64,000 bases of DNA from Halalkalibacter okhensis (GCF_000787375.1 NZ_JRJU01000008.1:62001-126000), one strand, 5' to 3'; positions 36,611 through 47,221 are shown, counted from the stretch's first letter. Notes: generated from the sequence alone by a model not told the origin. Made by a program: numbers and translations.

Positions 36611-37040
36611 ACCGATTCCCCTTTACTTTTTTTGTTTCATAGTAGCTTTCATGTAGGTCTTAGTCATTTCAGAATGGCACCCAATATGTACCTTAATAAC
36701 TTGAAAGACTATCAAGAAATCATCTCCTCACTCCTAGTTAAATAGAACCTTTTGATAGTCTATTGAATGTAATATGTGACATACTAATAAGAAATTCAAT
36801 GCAAATGTGTTATACATTAAATTAAATAGTATATTACCATTTATCAAGATTCGTTACAACCCCTTATTTCCAATTAAAGCAATAGAATAGACAGAAATTT
36901 CATTTTATTATTCAAAATGCTTTCCTTTAGGGATAAACACAAATTCAAAATCCGCACGATATGCATTATACTTGTCCAGTTCAACTCTACTATACTTGAA
37001 TAAGCTAGCAATGAGACACATTGAAAAGGGGGGATTAATA
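36611..37040. promoter_or_regulatory. Divergent promoter region with long inverted repeat
   Basis: This 430-base gap serves the ppdK operon (minus) and a small gene (plus). It holds a perfect 10-base inverted repeat AGACTATCAA/TTGATAGTCT at 36706-36715 and 36752-36761. It would fold in the leader of the ppdK-operon mRNA and could be an operator or RNA element. Two TATACT boxes (36967 and 36991) are possible -10 sites for the small gene. I saw no further gene. Confidence 0.5.
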
Positions 37041-37193
37041 GTGGACGAAAAAAAAATTGAGCCGAAAATCACAGTAGATTTAGCTAAAAAGCTCTTAAAT
37101 GATAAAAGTGTCTATTTAACAGAAGAAGGTAGACGCCGTTTATTGGAAATTGTACGAAACGAAGATTACTATAATAACCAGATCATTCACTAA
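37041..37193 (+). CDS. Small hypothetical protein
   Basis: 50 residues starting at GTG 37041, eight bases after a strong AAAGGGGGG site. Starts MDEKKIEPKITVDLAKKLL and ends YYNNQIIH; charged and mostly helical by eye. I do not recognise it. Two upstream TATACT boxes support transcription, and a strong hairpin terminator follows at 37295-37331. The longer frame upstream has no ribosome site. Confidence 0.7.
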   Translation: MDEKKIEPKITVDLAKKLLNDKSVYLTEEGRRRLLEIVRNEDYYNNQIIH

Positions 37194-37290
37194 ATATAGG
37201 AACCATTCTTATAGAAAATATAACTAGATGAGCTAGATGAGGGAGAGGAGCAAGAAAATAAATGGAGAGTACCCAAGCGAAAAAGTGCCT

Positions 37291-37333
37291 AAAAAAAGGT
37301 TCATGTCCAGCGCTATGGGACATGAACCTTTTC
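37291..37333. terminator. Bidirectional terminator
   Basis: 14-bp perfect stem AAAGGTTCATGTCC/GGACATGAACCTTT (37295-37308 with 37318-37331) with A-run before and T-rich sequence after. It lies between the small plus-strand gene and the minus-strand response regulator. Confidence 0.9.
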
Positions 37334-37409
37334 TTTACATACTTGAGCTAAGTCTGCACCTTTTTAAAGGGTTTATCTTAAAGAGGCAAACGAAACTAGC
37401 TATACATTT

Positions 37410-38042
37410 CTAAACTACATTGTGCCTGATCGCATAAATAGCAATTTGAGTCCGGTCTCTAAGGTCCAATTTATCTAAAATAAGACTAATATGATTTTTC
37501 ACCGTGCCGACGGATAAACCAAGCTCGTCTGCAACCTCCTTATTGCTACGCCCTTCTCCAATTCGTTTAATAATATCTAGCTCACGAGGCGTTATCGAAG
37601 AGTCAACTTCTAGCACCTCAGATTGTTTAATGAGACGGGGCATTACTTTTGCTGCTACATGATCCTGTAAGGAAAGACCTCCTGATAGACAACTTCGAAT
37701 CGCACGAATTAATTCTTCTGGCTCTGCATCTTTTAGCATATATCCCCTAGCCCCGCTTTTCAATGCTTCTAATGCATACTGATCATCATTAAACGTAGTT
37801 AACATAAGAACTACTTGATCTGGCCAGCGAGAATGAATAATTCGAGCTGCTTCCAACCCATCCATGACAGGCATCCTGATATCAAGTACAACAATGTCAA
37901 AGGTTTGCGCTTCGCAAAGTAAGATAGCTTCTTTTCCATTGCTAGCTTCCCCTGTAATACAAAGCTCTGAGTCGGTCTCAATCATCATCTTTAATCCTTG
38001 CCGTACCATTCCCTGATCTTCAGCCAATAAGATTCGAATCAT
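37410..38042 (-). CDS. NarL/FixJ-family response regulator
   Basis: 210 residues. The receiver has LAEDQ, the phospho-Asp in VVLDIRMPVMDG and the Lys in MLKDAEPEEL. The LuxR-type helix-turn-helix is at the C-terminus (SITPRELDIIKRIGEGRSNKEVADELGLSVGTVKNHISLILDKL). Its start overlaps the kinase gene by four bases (ATGA), so they are one system. No transporter is adjacent, unlike many such pairs; the target is unknown. Confidence 0.93.
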   Translation of the reverse strand: MIRILLAEDQGMVRQGLKMMIETDSELCITGEASNGKEAILLCEAQTFDIVVLDIRMPVMDGLEAARIIHSRWPDQVVLMLTTFNDDQYALEALKSGARGYMLKDAEPEELIRAIRSCLSGGLSLQDHVAAKVMPRLIKQSEVLEVDSSITPRELDIIKRIGEGRSNKEVADELGLSVGTVKNHISLILDKLDLRDRTQIAIYAIRHNVV

Positions 38043-39184
38043 TGGCCCATCCCTCCCCCATTTGGTAGCGATAACGTGCCACGCACGATAAACCTTCCAT
38101 TATATTGCTTCACTTCTATTTTTCCTCCTGCATGTTCCATTCTTTCTCTCATAGCCGTAAGCCCAAACCCTTCACGAATAATACCCTCTTCAATGGTTTG
38201 ATTGGACACTTCAAAACGAAAAAGTGTTCCACCTGGAGCTTCAAAGAGAATATCTACTTCCCTTGTTCCACTATGACGCATCACATTTGTTAACGCCTCT
38301 TGAACCACTCGGTATACAGCAATAGCCTGTGAATTCAAAAGAGGAGCTGATAATGCGCCATGTTTAACTGTGAATTGTACTCGTATAAAGCTTTCTGCTT
38401 CTAATTTTCTAATCAACCCAATGATCGCTGACAAGCCTCTTACGTCATCTTGTTTCAACGTTTTCACTGCACTTCTCGTTTCCTCTAAACTTTCCTTTGC
38501 TATTTTTTTCAATTCGACAATTTTCCTATTCTCTTCGTCAGAAGATGACTGCATCCGAAAAACTTCAAGCTGCATTAATAAAGCTGTCAGCTTATGACCA
38601 ACCGAATCATGTATTTCCCGAGCAATTTGCGATCGTTCCTCTTGACGTGCTAATTTTTCATCTGAGACAACCCGACGTTTCATTTTACGATACTCCGTTA
38701 ACAGTGCTTCATTGCGAGCAAGAGTTTCCTCATGACTTATAAAAAGTCTGCGATAAAGAGTTAACCCTACAGTAATGATTAATCCATACAAACAAAGAAA
38801 CATTGGCGGCACACTTGGATAATGTAAAAAGTATGGGGCCAATGTACCACTAAAAAGAATTACCCCTACAACTCCGGCTTGTAACGGTTGAAGTCTGTAT
38901 ACAGCCTTCCCTGCTATGATTAAAAGAACGAGCAATATGTATATGTTCGGGGTGCTTTCTTTCTCTGGCCAAAGTGAGAGGATTGTGATGATTGATGCTA
39001 AGCATAATACAATGGTCAGAAGTCTTTGACGTGTTCGAAAAAGAGGAGATAAAAAAAACAAAGCAAAGAATCCAGCACACCCCACCATACGAAACGGAAT
39101 TTCACTAAAGTTAATCGTAAAATGAGTTAGCGCAAAGAACCAAGACACTCCAAGTAATAACAACCAAATCCAAAATGATGCCAT
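38039..39184 (-). CDS. Sensor histidine kinase (HisKA_3 / NarL-partner class)
   Basis: About 381 residues. Five or six N-terminal helices with very short loops (about 1-155) are followed by a coiled coil and the motif EERSQIAREIHDSVGHKLTALLMQLE (phospho-His). The HATPase_c domain has VQEALTNVMRHSGT and GFGLTAMRERM. With almost no extracellular part, it probably senses a signal within the membrane. The ATG at 39184 follows AGGAGAAG; a longer in-frame start at 39214 lacks a site. It pairs with the response regulator next to it. Confidence 0.92.
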   Translation of the reverse strand: MASFWIWLLLLGVSWFFALTHFTINFSEIPFRMVGCAGFFALFFLSPLFRTRQRLLTIVLCLASIITILSLWPEKESTPNIYILLVLLIIAGKAVYRLQPLQAGVVGVILFSGTLAPYFLHYPSVPPMFLCLYGLIITVGLTLYRRLFISHEETLARNEALLTEYRKMKRRVVSDEKLARQEERSQIAREIHDSVGHKLTALLMQLEVFRMQSSSDEENRKIVELKKIAKESLEETRSAVKTLKQDDVRGLSAIIGLIRKLEAESFIRVQFTVKHGALSAPLLNSQAIAVYRVVQEALTNVMRHSGTREVDILFEAPGGTLFRFEVSNQTIEEGIIREGFGLTAMRERMEHAGGKIEVKQYNGRFIVRGTLSLPNGGGMGQ

Positions 39185-39651
39185 CCATTCTTCTCCTAAC
39201 GTAAAATTGAACAAATATAGTTACGCAGATTACTCACTCGTAACTGTACTATTCATTTCTATAACTAGCGATTTCATTGTACATCGCAAGCAACCATTAA
39301 AACAACAACTTCCGGGTCATCAGGATTATCTTGGCTTTAACGGAATTAACTATATATCCTAGTTTTTAGGTGAACAGACGACTTCTAAAAGGGGGGAAGC
39401 TATCATGTTAAGAGCTCTAACAATTCTTATTTAATGGAACGTTTAAATTTATGCGAGGAGACTGAGAATTAGAGAGTGGTTTTCAGAAATTTATCTATTT
39501 CGTCCGCTATCATACTTGAGAAGACGTTCCACGATAACGGTTCTATGCCATAAGAGGACAAGCTCTGTTCTCTTATGGCTTCAACAAATATGGCGCTGAC
39601 TCATGTAATCTTAGGTAATCCTAATGCTAAAACAAGCATTCGTAGAACATC
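39185..39651. other. Long intergenic region with mini-ORF and hairpin
   Basis: 467 bases. On the plus strand AAAAGGGGGGAAG precedes a nine-codon frame (39405-39434, MLRALTILI), a very strong ribosome site for such a short frame; it may be a leader peptide or gene remnant. At 39547-39579 a hairpin GCCATAAGAG/CTCTTATGGC extends to 14 pairs with one G-U, without a T-run. Otherwise nothing recognised. Confidence 0.45.
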
Positions 39652-41067
39652 TTACATAATAAAAGTAACCACAATGTACAAGCCGGTTGTAATCCCAGCT
39701 GCGATTAACGCCGGCTTCAATTTATATTTAGCATAATCAATCACAGAAAGACCCAAAATCTTTGCTATGGTATTTGTATCATCACTTAAAGGCGAGGCAA
39801 ACGCTCCAAACGCCCCACTAGCAAAGACTGCCCCTATTACTAATGGAAGCGAAACATCACCAACTAGCGCAAGCGAGATCCCAAGAGGCATCAAAATCCC
39901 CCATGTCCCCCAAGCTGAACCTATAAAATACGATACAGCCGCTCCGAACGCGAATATAAGTGGGGCTATAAACATTTGAGGAATCCAGCCTGAATGTGCT
40001 GTAACAAACGCTGAAAACCCTAAATCATCGGTAATCGAGGAGAGTCCCCACACGATTGATAACAGTAAAATGACCGACATTAATTCGTTTCCACCTGCGA
40101 TAAAGCCATCAATAAGTTCACTTAATTTGAAACGCTGAAGCAAGTAAAACCCAATGGATAACAACACTGTTATTAGAAGAGCCACTACCATTGCATCTAA
40201 AACATCGGCTTTGATAAATGCCTCAAAAAAGTCAAAACCCTGAACATGACCATCCCACCACGTTAAAAACAATGTCAAACCAATGACCAATATTAATGGA
40301 AAAAGCAAGTTCAGTGGTTTTATCGGTAACTCCTTTGAAACGCCAGGGTGACAGTCATGCCAATCATCTTCCTCTTCCACCTTCTTCTCATCAATTTGCA
40401 TAGGTGCTGTTGATTTCTTTTTTGAATGATGAAAGAAACTTAAATACGCACCTAATAAAATCATGACGATTGAAAAGAAGTTAAACGGAATGCTTTGGAT
40501 AAATAAAGAGTAAGGATCTAATTCTATCCCTTGATTCTCGGTTGCTATTTGAATGATCGAAACCATATAGCCAACAAAAGCTGTCGCAACAGGAATTAAC
40601 ACAATGATTGGTGTTGCTGTTGTCTCAATGACAAAACCAAGCTCTGCCGTGGTCATCTTTACTTTCTTTAAGAGAGCTCTCATTATAGGAGCAATTGTGA
40701 CAAAACGAAACGTCGGTGCCGCAAATGTCCCGATCGTTGACACATACGTTAAAATAAGTGCTTGTTTTCTTGTTTGAATTTTTTCCGCTGCCTTTTCAAC
40801 AAAACCTCTTATGCCTCCTGTCATCTTAATCATGCCAACCAATCCAGAAAAAGCATATAAAAAGACAATAATTTTAATATTATTCCTATCAATCAATGCT
40901 TGTACTACATAGACAAACATTGCCTGTATCCCACCAAGAATCGATGGCTCCAAGATATAGGACCCTACAAGCAATCCTAAAAAAAGAGCTGGAAGAACTT
41001 GTTTTGTGTAGATTGCTACAGGGATTACCACTAAAAATGGTACAATCGAAAGCCAGCTTGATTCCAT
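39652..41067 (-). CDS. NhaC-family Na+/H+ antiporter
   Basis: About 471 residues with 11-12 helices and a charged loop of about 40 residues in the middle (HHSKKKS..., KKVEEEDDWHDCHPG). NhaC/TC 2.A.35 features are visible: VIPVAIYTKQVLPALFLGLLVGSY at the start, and conserved SAWGTWGILMPLGISLALV and ASPLSDDTNTIAK toward the end. It exchanges Na+ (or an organic anion pair such as malate/lactate) for protons. In an alkaliphile this kind of antiporter aids pH homeostasis. AGGTG lies six bases before the ATG at 41067; in-frame ATG/GTG codons six and nine bases upstream are alternatives. It is monocistronic. Confidence 0.9.
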   Translation of the reverse strand: MESSWLSIVPFLVVIPVAIYTKQVLPALFLGLLVGSYILEPSILGGIQAMFVYVVQALIDRNNIKIIVFLYAFSGLVGMIKMTGGIRGFVEKAAEKIQTRKQALILTYVSTIGTFAAPTFRFVTIAPIMRALLKKVKMTTAELGFVIETTATPIIVLIPVATAFVGYMVSIIQIATENQGIELDPYSLFIQSIPFNFFSIVMILLGAYLSFFHHSKKKSTAPMQIDEKKVEEEDDWHDCHPGVSKELPIKPLNLLFPLILVIGLTLFLTWWDGHVQGFDFFEAFIKADVLDAMVVALLITVLLSIGFYLLQRFKLSELIDGFIAGGNELMSVILLLSIVWGLSSITDDLGFSAFVTAHSGWIPQMFIAPLIFAFGAAVSYFIGSAWGTWGILMPLGISLALVGDVSLPLVIGAVFASGAFGAFASPLSDDTNTIAKILGLSVIDYAKYKLKPALIAAGITTGLYIVVTFIM

Positions 41068-41272
41068 AACCATCACCTATCTTAAAGTATCTCTAAAAGT
41101 TGTTACCGTTTTAGAATGTGATTGGTGTTGGAAATTATACGTAACGCTAGATTGTTTATATGAACGTTTTTAGAATGAATTTAAGCAACAAGTTATAAAA
41201 GTTTACACTATTTATAAAAAATCCTATATACTGTACATACTAATGAGAAATTGAAAATGAGAGGGATATGAA

Positions 41273-41455
41273 ATGTCTGACGAAAAACAAAGAAAAAAAA
41301 TCAGCCTACAAGATGCCATAAAACAACAACTTGCCAACAAGAAAAAACAAAACAGTTCAAATAGACCGACTAACAACCCGTACCAATCAACTAAGCAAAT
41401 GAAGAGCCAACAAACGAAAAAACAAAATAACCAAAGAAAAAGAACTGGGGTATAG
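41273..41455 (+). CDS. Small basic, Lys/Gln/Asn-rich protein
   Basis: 60 residues with a GAGAGGG site before the ATG. Very hydrophilic: Lys and Gln together make up well over a third, with KKKQNSSNRP and QQTKKQNNQRKR. It has no hydrophobic core, so it is probably unfolded or nucleic-acid bound, and may be a spore protein. I do not recognise the family. It has its own terminator (41461-41508), shared with the convergent kinase gene. Confidence 0.68.
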   Translation: MSDEKQRKKISLQDAIKQQLANKKKQNSSNRPTNNPYQSTKQMKSQQTKKQNNQRKRTGV

Positions 41456-41460
41456 CCTCA

Positions 41461-41508
41461 AAAAACAAAGCCACACTCTCACAATTAAGTGAAGTAGGCT
41501 TTGTTTTT
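41461..41508. terminator. Bidirectional terminator
   Basis: 12-bp stem AAAAACAAAGCC/GGCTTTGTTTTT (41461-41472 with 41497-41508) with natural T-tails on both strands. It lies between convergent genes. Confidence 0.85.
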
Positions 41509-41514
41509 AACATT

Positions 41515-42879
41515 TTATTCCTCTTTAAGCGTCTTCTTGTTCTCCGTTTTGATTGGAATGGTTACAACAAAGCTAGAACCAAATCCCTCTTGTGTAAGGA
41601 CATCGATTGAGTATTGATGAATGCCTAAAATTTGCTTAACAATCGATAAACCAAGCCCATTGCCATCCACTGAGCTTCCTCTTGCTTTATCTACTTTATA
41701 AAATCGATCAAATAAGTACGGGATGGCATCTTCTGCAATGCCTTTCCCATAATCTTTTACACTTACAGTCACACCTTGATCTCCTCTTTTTAGCTCAATC
41801 TGAATGGCTCCTTTTTGAGGAGAATATTTAATAGCATTTGTTAACAAGTTAAACCACACTTGTTCGAGTAGATCTTGATCAGCCAACACTTCAATAGGTT
41901 CAAGTTCTAAGTCAATTTGTAACTCTTTCTTTTTCCATTGCGGTTCTGTTGCTAACACCGTTCTTCTAATTTGTTCGTCAAGCCAATACAATTCAGGACG
42001 ATAGGGATGATGCTCTGAATCTAAGGAAGCAAGTCTTAATAAATTTTCACTTAGCCTGGAAAGTCGATCCGTCTCCTGATAAATAATATCCAAATATTCT
42101 CTCTGATTCTGTATTGGTATCACTTGATCTCTTATCGCTTTTGTAAAACCTCTAATTGATGTAAGCGGCGACTGAATTTCATGTGACACACTACTCACAA
42201 AATCATCACGCATTTGATCGATCTTCTCAACCTCTGAGGCCATATGATTAAAGCTTGTGATTAATTCTCCAATCTCATCTTTATTTTTACTTTTAAGACG
42301 TACAGAGAAGTTCCCTTTTGCCATCTCTTTCGCTGCCTGAGTTAACAACTTAATAGGGTTTATCAAGTATCGAGAAGCTAATAAAATCAATAAGCTACCA
42401 ACGAGTAATACTAAGATAAGAGAAATATTAACAATTCCTCTTATTCCCTTCATTTCTTCTTCCGAATTCAAATGAACAAACAAGGCATACGGTTCATTCA
42501 TGATTTCCACTTGAAAACCAGCTCCATTTGTGACGTCACCTTTCCTGTTTGAGAAGGACATCGGCACTTGATCACCAGACATCAACACGTTTTCAATATC
42601 TGTATCATTGATGTCAAATGGCGCATGTTGATCCAATAAGGGAACGCCTTCTTCATCCATAATCATAATATCAAAATGAGCGGACCTCAATGTTTCAGCC
42701 ATTTCAGGCAACTTTCCTGGATCGGTTAATTCAATTATTTCTGCTACACGCGATGTAACATTGACAACTTCCTTTTCAAGAAAAAAGTAAGCTGTAATGA
42801 AATAGGAAGTAGCTATACTAATGATGACAACCCCAATAAAGGTTGCTACGATTCTTACATAAAGACTCTTCTTAAACAC
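41515..42879 (-). CDS. EnvZ/OmpR-type sensor histidine kinase
   Basis: 454 residues. Helix 1 (10-32) is followed by an extracellular region of about 130 residues, helix 2 (150-170) and HAMP (about 172-225, with KDEIGELITSFNHMASEVEKI). HisKA has SSVSHEIQSPLTSIRGF, and HATPase_c has NLLTNAIKYSP, DYGKGI and NGLGLSIVKQI. Its start directly follows the regulator gene with no gap, so the two are co-translated. The signal and target are unknown. It resembles HssS/YkoH-type kinases by eye, but no HrtAB-like exporter is adjacent. Confidence 0.93.
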   Translation of the reverse strand: MFKKSLYVRIVATFIGVVIISIATSYFITAYFFLEKEVVNVTSRVAEIIELTDPGKLPEMAETLRSAHFDIMIMDEEGVPLLDQHAPFDINDTDIENVLMSGDQVPMSFSNRKGDVTNGAGFQVEIMNEPYALFVHLNSEEEMKGIRGIVNISLILVLLVGSLLILLASRYLINPIKLLTQAAKEMAKGNFSVRLKSKNKDEIGELITSFNHMASEVEKIDQMRDDFVSSVSHEIQSPLTSIRGFTKAIRDQVIPIQNQREYLDIIYQETDRLSRLSENLLRLASLDSEHHPYRPELYWLDEQIRRTVLATEPQWKKKELQIDLELEPIEVLADQDLLEQVWFNLLTNAIKYSPQKGAIQIELKRGDQGVTVSVKDYGKGIAEDAIPYLFDRFYKVDKARGSSVDGNGLGLSIVKQILGIHQYSIDVLTQEGFGSSFVVTIPIKTENKKTLKEE

Positions 42880-43548
42880 TTATGCCTCCTCCAACCGATA
42901 ACCTAACCCCCTAACGGTTGTGATCGTTATATCCTTAAAAGGAATTAATTGTTCCCTTAATCGTTTAATATGCACATCAACAGTTCTTTCATCGCCTTCA
43001 TAATCGAATCCCCATATTTTTTCAATTAATTGTGTACGTGTGAATATTTTTCCTGGTGAGTTAGCTAGCATATAGAGTAATTCGCATTCTTTTTTCTTTA
43101 AATATACTGATAAATCATGACACTGAATCAAATGTTTTTCTAAATCAATCGTTGTTGAACCAATCGTTATCCTACTTTCTGTTGATACATGATACCGTTT
43201 TAAAAGGGCCTTCACTCGAAGAATTAATTCGACCGGATCAAATGGCTTGACTAAATAGTCATCTGTACCGGCACTAAACCCCTTTACCTTATCCTGCGAT
43301 TCTCCTTTTGCCGTGACCATTAAGATAGGGATATTCAAAAACGACCGAATATCCGCCGTTAATTCAATCCCATCGATATATGGCATCATGACATCGACAA
43401 TGGCTAAGTCTATCGGTTCATGAGATAATAGTTCTAATGCCTCTTTTCCATCACATGCTTCTACCACACTAAACTGACTATTTTCCAAGTACACTCTTAT
43501 TAATTTTCGAATATGTGAATCGTCATCGACTACGAGAATTTTATTCAC
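42880..43548 (-). CDS. OmpR-family response regulator
   Basis: 222 residues. The receiver has VVDDD, the phospho-Asp in LAIVDVMMPYIDG, and LVKPFDP. The C-terminal winged helix (about 125-220) has RTQLIEKIWGFDYEGDERTVDVHIKRLREQL and TVRGLGYRLE. Its stop abuts the kinase start. It is the first gene of the pair and probably autoregulated. Confidence 0.94.
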   Translation of the reverse strand: MNKILVVDDDSHIRKLIRVYLENSQFSVVEACDGKEALELLSHEPIDLAIVDVMMPYIDGIELTADIRSFLNIPILMVTAKGESQDKVKGFSAGTDDYLVKPFDPVELILRVKALLKRYHVSTESRITIGSTTIDLEKHLIQCHDLSVYLKKKECELLYMLANSPGKIFTRTQLIEKIWGFDYEGDERTVDVHIKRLREQLIPFKDITITTVRGLGYRLEEA

Positions 43549-43856
43549 TATTTTCTCAACTCCGATAATATATTTTAGAAACGAAATTTATACGATCTAT
43601 CTTTCCTAGTAGCTGTGAATTTAAAAGAAACAGAAACGTGATTTATTTTACCATAATTAGTCTACCAAATTATTATGAACTGAGTATGAAATTTTCTCTT
43701 AAAGGGGAATCAACTTCCAAAATAGAAGTCTCTATACTCAACGAACATTGTCTACCGTTATTGACATCCATGTACTCTTATCACTTTCTCCCTTCATTTG
43801 TAAAAAAATAGAGTTACTCCACTACCTATCCTCTATCTTGGTAAAAGACACAAAAA
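43549..43856. other. Intergenic region without recognisable gene
   Basis: Promoter region of the OmpR-type operon plus spacer after the xylanase terminator. I saw no open frame with a ribosome site and no RNA motif. Confidence 0.45.
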
Positions 43857-43882
43857 AACAACCCCGTTTAAACGGAGCTGTT
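43852..43882 (-). terminator. Terminator of xylanase gene
   Basis: Stem of 10 pairs (two G-U) between 43857-43866 and 43873-43882, then a T7 run on the minus strand, 28 bases past the xylanase stop. Confidence 0.85.
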
Positions 43883-43910
43883 TTCATATGTCACGGTATA
43901 CAATTAGGTT

Positions 43911-45098
<1,188 letters not shown>

Positions 45099-45464
45099 CT
45101 AAAAATCTCCTTTTCATAAAGTGAATTTTTGAAACAAAAACGAAAAGTACTAAACGAAACCTCCTTTTATAAAAAATGGATGCATGCAACCACAATAGGT
45201 AAGGGCTTACAAAATAACGATGAATGTAATTGCATGCTTTTAACTCGGCTTCATTATAGCAATAATTCACTTAGTTCATCTACCGAACTAACTAAGATTC
45301 TCTAAAATGAGAGATTAGTATTGGTAATAATACCCTATTATGTACATCACACGACCATAAATCATCTACTTATGGCCTATTATTTTCTTAAATCGCACCA
45401 TCCAAATCACCTAAATCTAAAATCTGTTTCTAAACATATATCTCTTAAACTAAAAAACTCACTT
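45099..45464. promoter_or_regulatory. Xylanase promoter region with inverted repeat
   Basis: GCATGCAA at 45182-45189 and TTGCATGC at 45230-45237 form a spaced inverted repeat about 85-140 bases upstream of xynA. It flanks a two-mismatch cre-like sequence near 45201-45214. Together they are candidate sites for substrate and catabolite control. No gene is seen in the remaining AT-rich stretch. Confidence 0.42.
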
Positions 45465-45509
45465 AAAAGAGGATGTTTCAAAAGGTTTCTTCCCTTTTGA
45501 AACATCCTC
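45465..45509 (-). terminator. Very strong terminator of GST/GNAT operon
   Basis: 17-bp perfect stem (45469-45485 with 45493-45509), loop of seven, then CTTTTAAG on the minus strand, about 64 bases after the GNAT stop. Confidence 0.85.
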
Positions 45510-45572
45510 AAAAATGAGATAAATTGAAATATGGTAAAGAAATTCTCCTCTAATGGAATCAATTCAGTTCTT

Positions 45573-46082
45573 TCATTCAATTCCAATACCTAATCGAAAC
45601 GCCTTTACAATTACTCCATCATTTGCAGGCTCAAAGTCATGCTGAGGCAAACGCTGAAACCCCATCCGTCCATACAGTCCAATAGCGCTTTTCATAAAAT
45701 CTGCGGAGTGTAAACCAATTGTATCATATCCCTTTGCTTTCGTTCGTGCAATACATTCGGTAAGCAGGGCGTGTGCAACTCCTTTTCCTCTTGCTTCTTT
45801 ATTAACAGCAAGAAGACGAATTTCTGAGTAATCTAACTCATCAACCTGCCCTTCATAGGCGTCTACTTTGGGTGGAAAAAGGGCTACACTTCCGATAATC
45901 TCTCCTTCTACTTCAGCAACAATTAGTTCTACTCCAGGTTGCATATCTGCCTCTGAAGAGATTGCTTGTTTAAGAGCTTGCCAATGTTTTTCAGATACAG
46001 CTTGCGCATGCTCGCTGTAAGCATTAACCCTTTGCGTGCGAATAAACTGGATTTCATCTTCCACAGCATTACGTATTTTCAT
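45573..46082 (-). CDS. GNAT-family N-acetyltransferase
   Basis: 169 residues in the GNAT fold: motif A LLAVNKEARGKGVAHALLTECIARTKAKGYD (acetyl-CoA pyrophosphate loop GKGVAHAL) and end motif LYGRMGFQRLPQHDFEPAN. The acceptor is not evident. It begins six bases downstream of the glutathione-transferase-like gene and is likely co-transcribed, so it may modify a detoxification product, but this is a guess. The ribosome site GAGGAG is 12 bases upstream, a little far. Confidence 0.9.
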   Translation of the reverse strand: MKIRNAVEDEIQFIRTQRVNAYSEHAQAVSEKHWQALKQAISSEADMQPGVELIVAEVEGEIIGSVALFPPKVDAYEGQVDELDYSEIRLLAVNKEARGKGVAHALLTECIARTKAKGYDTIGLHSADFMKSAIGLYGRMGFQRLPQHDFEPANDGVIVKAFRLGIGIE

Positions 46083-46088
46083 TTTGCA

Positions 46089-47129
46089 TCAATTCTCCTC
46101 GATTAAAAATTTTCCTACTTGTTTACTTAAAGATTGGCGGTTATGTGGCAACAAAAGAGCTGTTATATCAGGTCCTTTAGGAAGAATTTTAACCCCTCCG
46201 TTGTTCTGAAAAATGGTAATAGATAAATGATAGTGCTTCTTAATTGCATCAAAATCGGTTGTATCTCCAAAGCCTGGTGTATCGTATAAATCACGAAGGT
46301 ATCCCCATAAATGCTCGTATTCCCGAATTAAATTACGATTTGTATTAAATCCATTATAATAAGCGACATCAAAACGGATTAATGTAGCATAAAGACGAAT
46401 ATCTGAATCTGTGACGAAATCTCCGAACAAAAATCGCTGATTAGCAAGTCGCTCCTCTAATGCATCTAACCTAGCAAAAAGTGCATCAAACGCTTGTTCA
46501 TACGCTTCTTGTGAACGAGCAAATCCACATTTATATACACCATTATTTATATCTTCAAAAATTAGCTCATTAAGTGAATCAATTTCTTCACGTAAATGAA
46601 TTGGATACAGGCTTGGTGCAGATGGTTTATGAAATGGTGCCCATACCGTTTCAAAGTAATTCGTTAGTTTAAAATAATCATTATAGACAGCTTGGTTATT
46701 GGTGACATCGACAAGAACAGGAACCGTCGGTCGACCCTCATATTCTTTATCTGCATTTTTGTATACTTCACTTATATACGTAACCCCTAAAACAGGATCA
46801 ACTCTAGCTGGATCAAGTGAGAACTCCCAGTCGACACGATCAATATTTGGACGAATCGGACTCGCTGTTCCCAAGCTGATCGCGTCTTGAAGCCCAAGTA
46901 ATTTGCGTACAATGACAGAACGATGAGCCCAAGGACAAGCTGGCGACCAAAGAAGTCGATAGCGGCCTTGCTCTACTGGCAATTCCCCGGGTTGCTCACC
47001 AAAAGGGGTCGTAAATCGATTCACTTGCCTTTTAAAAGAGCCATCCTTATGAAATTCATTAGTCATATTTGCATATGTATTTAAATCTTCTATACTATGT
47101 CCATTGACTGTCTCATCATTTCGTCTCAT
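46089..47129 (-). CDS. Xi-class glutathione transferase-like reductase (YqjG family)
   Basis: 346 residues. The N-terminal thioredoxin-like domain holds the catalytic Cys in SPACPWAHRSVIVRKLLGL; the C-terminal helical GST domain has DIRLYATLIRFDVAYYNGFNTNRN. The family reduces glutathionyl-hydroquinones. Bacillaceae usually make bacillithiol rather than glutathione, so the thiol partner may differ here. It lies just upstream of a GNAT gene. AAGGGTGAT precedes the ATG. The length is normal. Confidence 0.92.
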   Translation of the reverse strand: MRRNDETVNGHSIEDLNTYANMTNEFHKDGSFKRQVNRFTTPFGEQPGELPVEQGRYRLLWSPACPWAHRSVIVRKLLGLQDAISLGTASPIRPNIDRVDWEFSLDPARVDPVLGVTYISEVYKNADKEYEGRPTVPVLVDVTNNQAVYNDYFKLTNYFETVWAPFHKPSAPSLYPIHLREEIDSLNELIFEDINNGVYKCGFARSQEAYEQAFDALFARLDALEERLANQRFLFGDFVTDSDIRLYATLIRFDVAYYNGFNTNRNLIREYEHLWGYLRDLYDTPGFGDTTDFDAIKKHYHLSITIFQNNGGVKILPKGPDITALLLPHNRQSLSKQVGKFLIEEN

Positions 47130-47221
47130 GATATCACCCTTCCTACTATTTGATTACTTTCTATCCAGCATATCCCATTAACATTGTACTTAATATATCA
47201 TCAAATTTGCCTTTTTCACAG

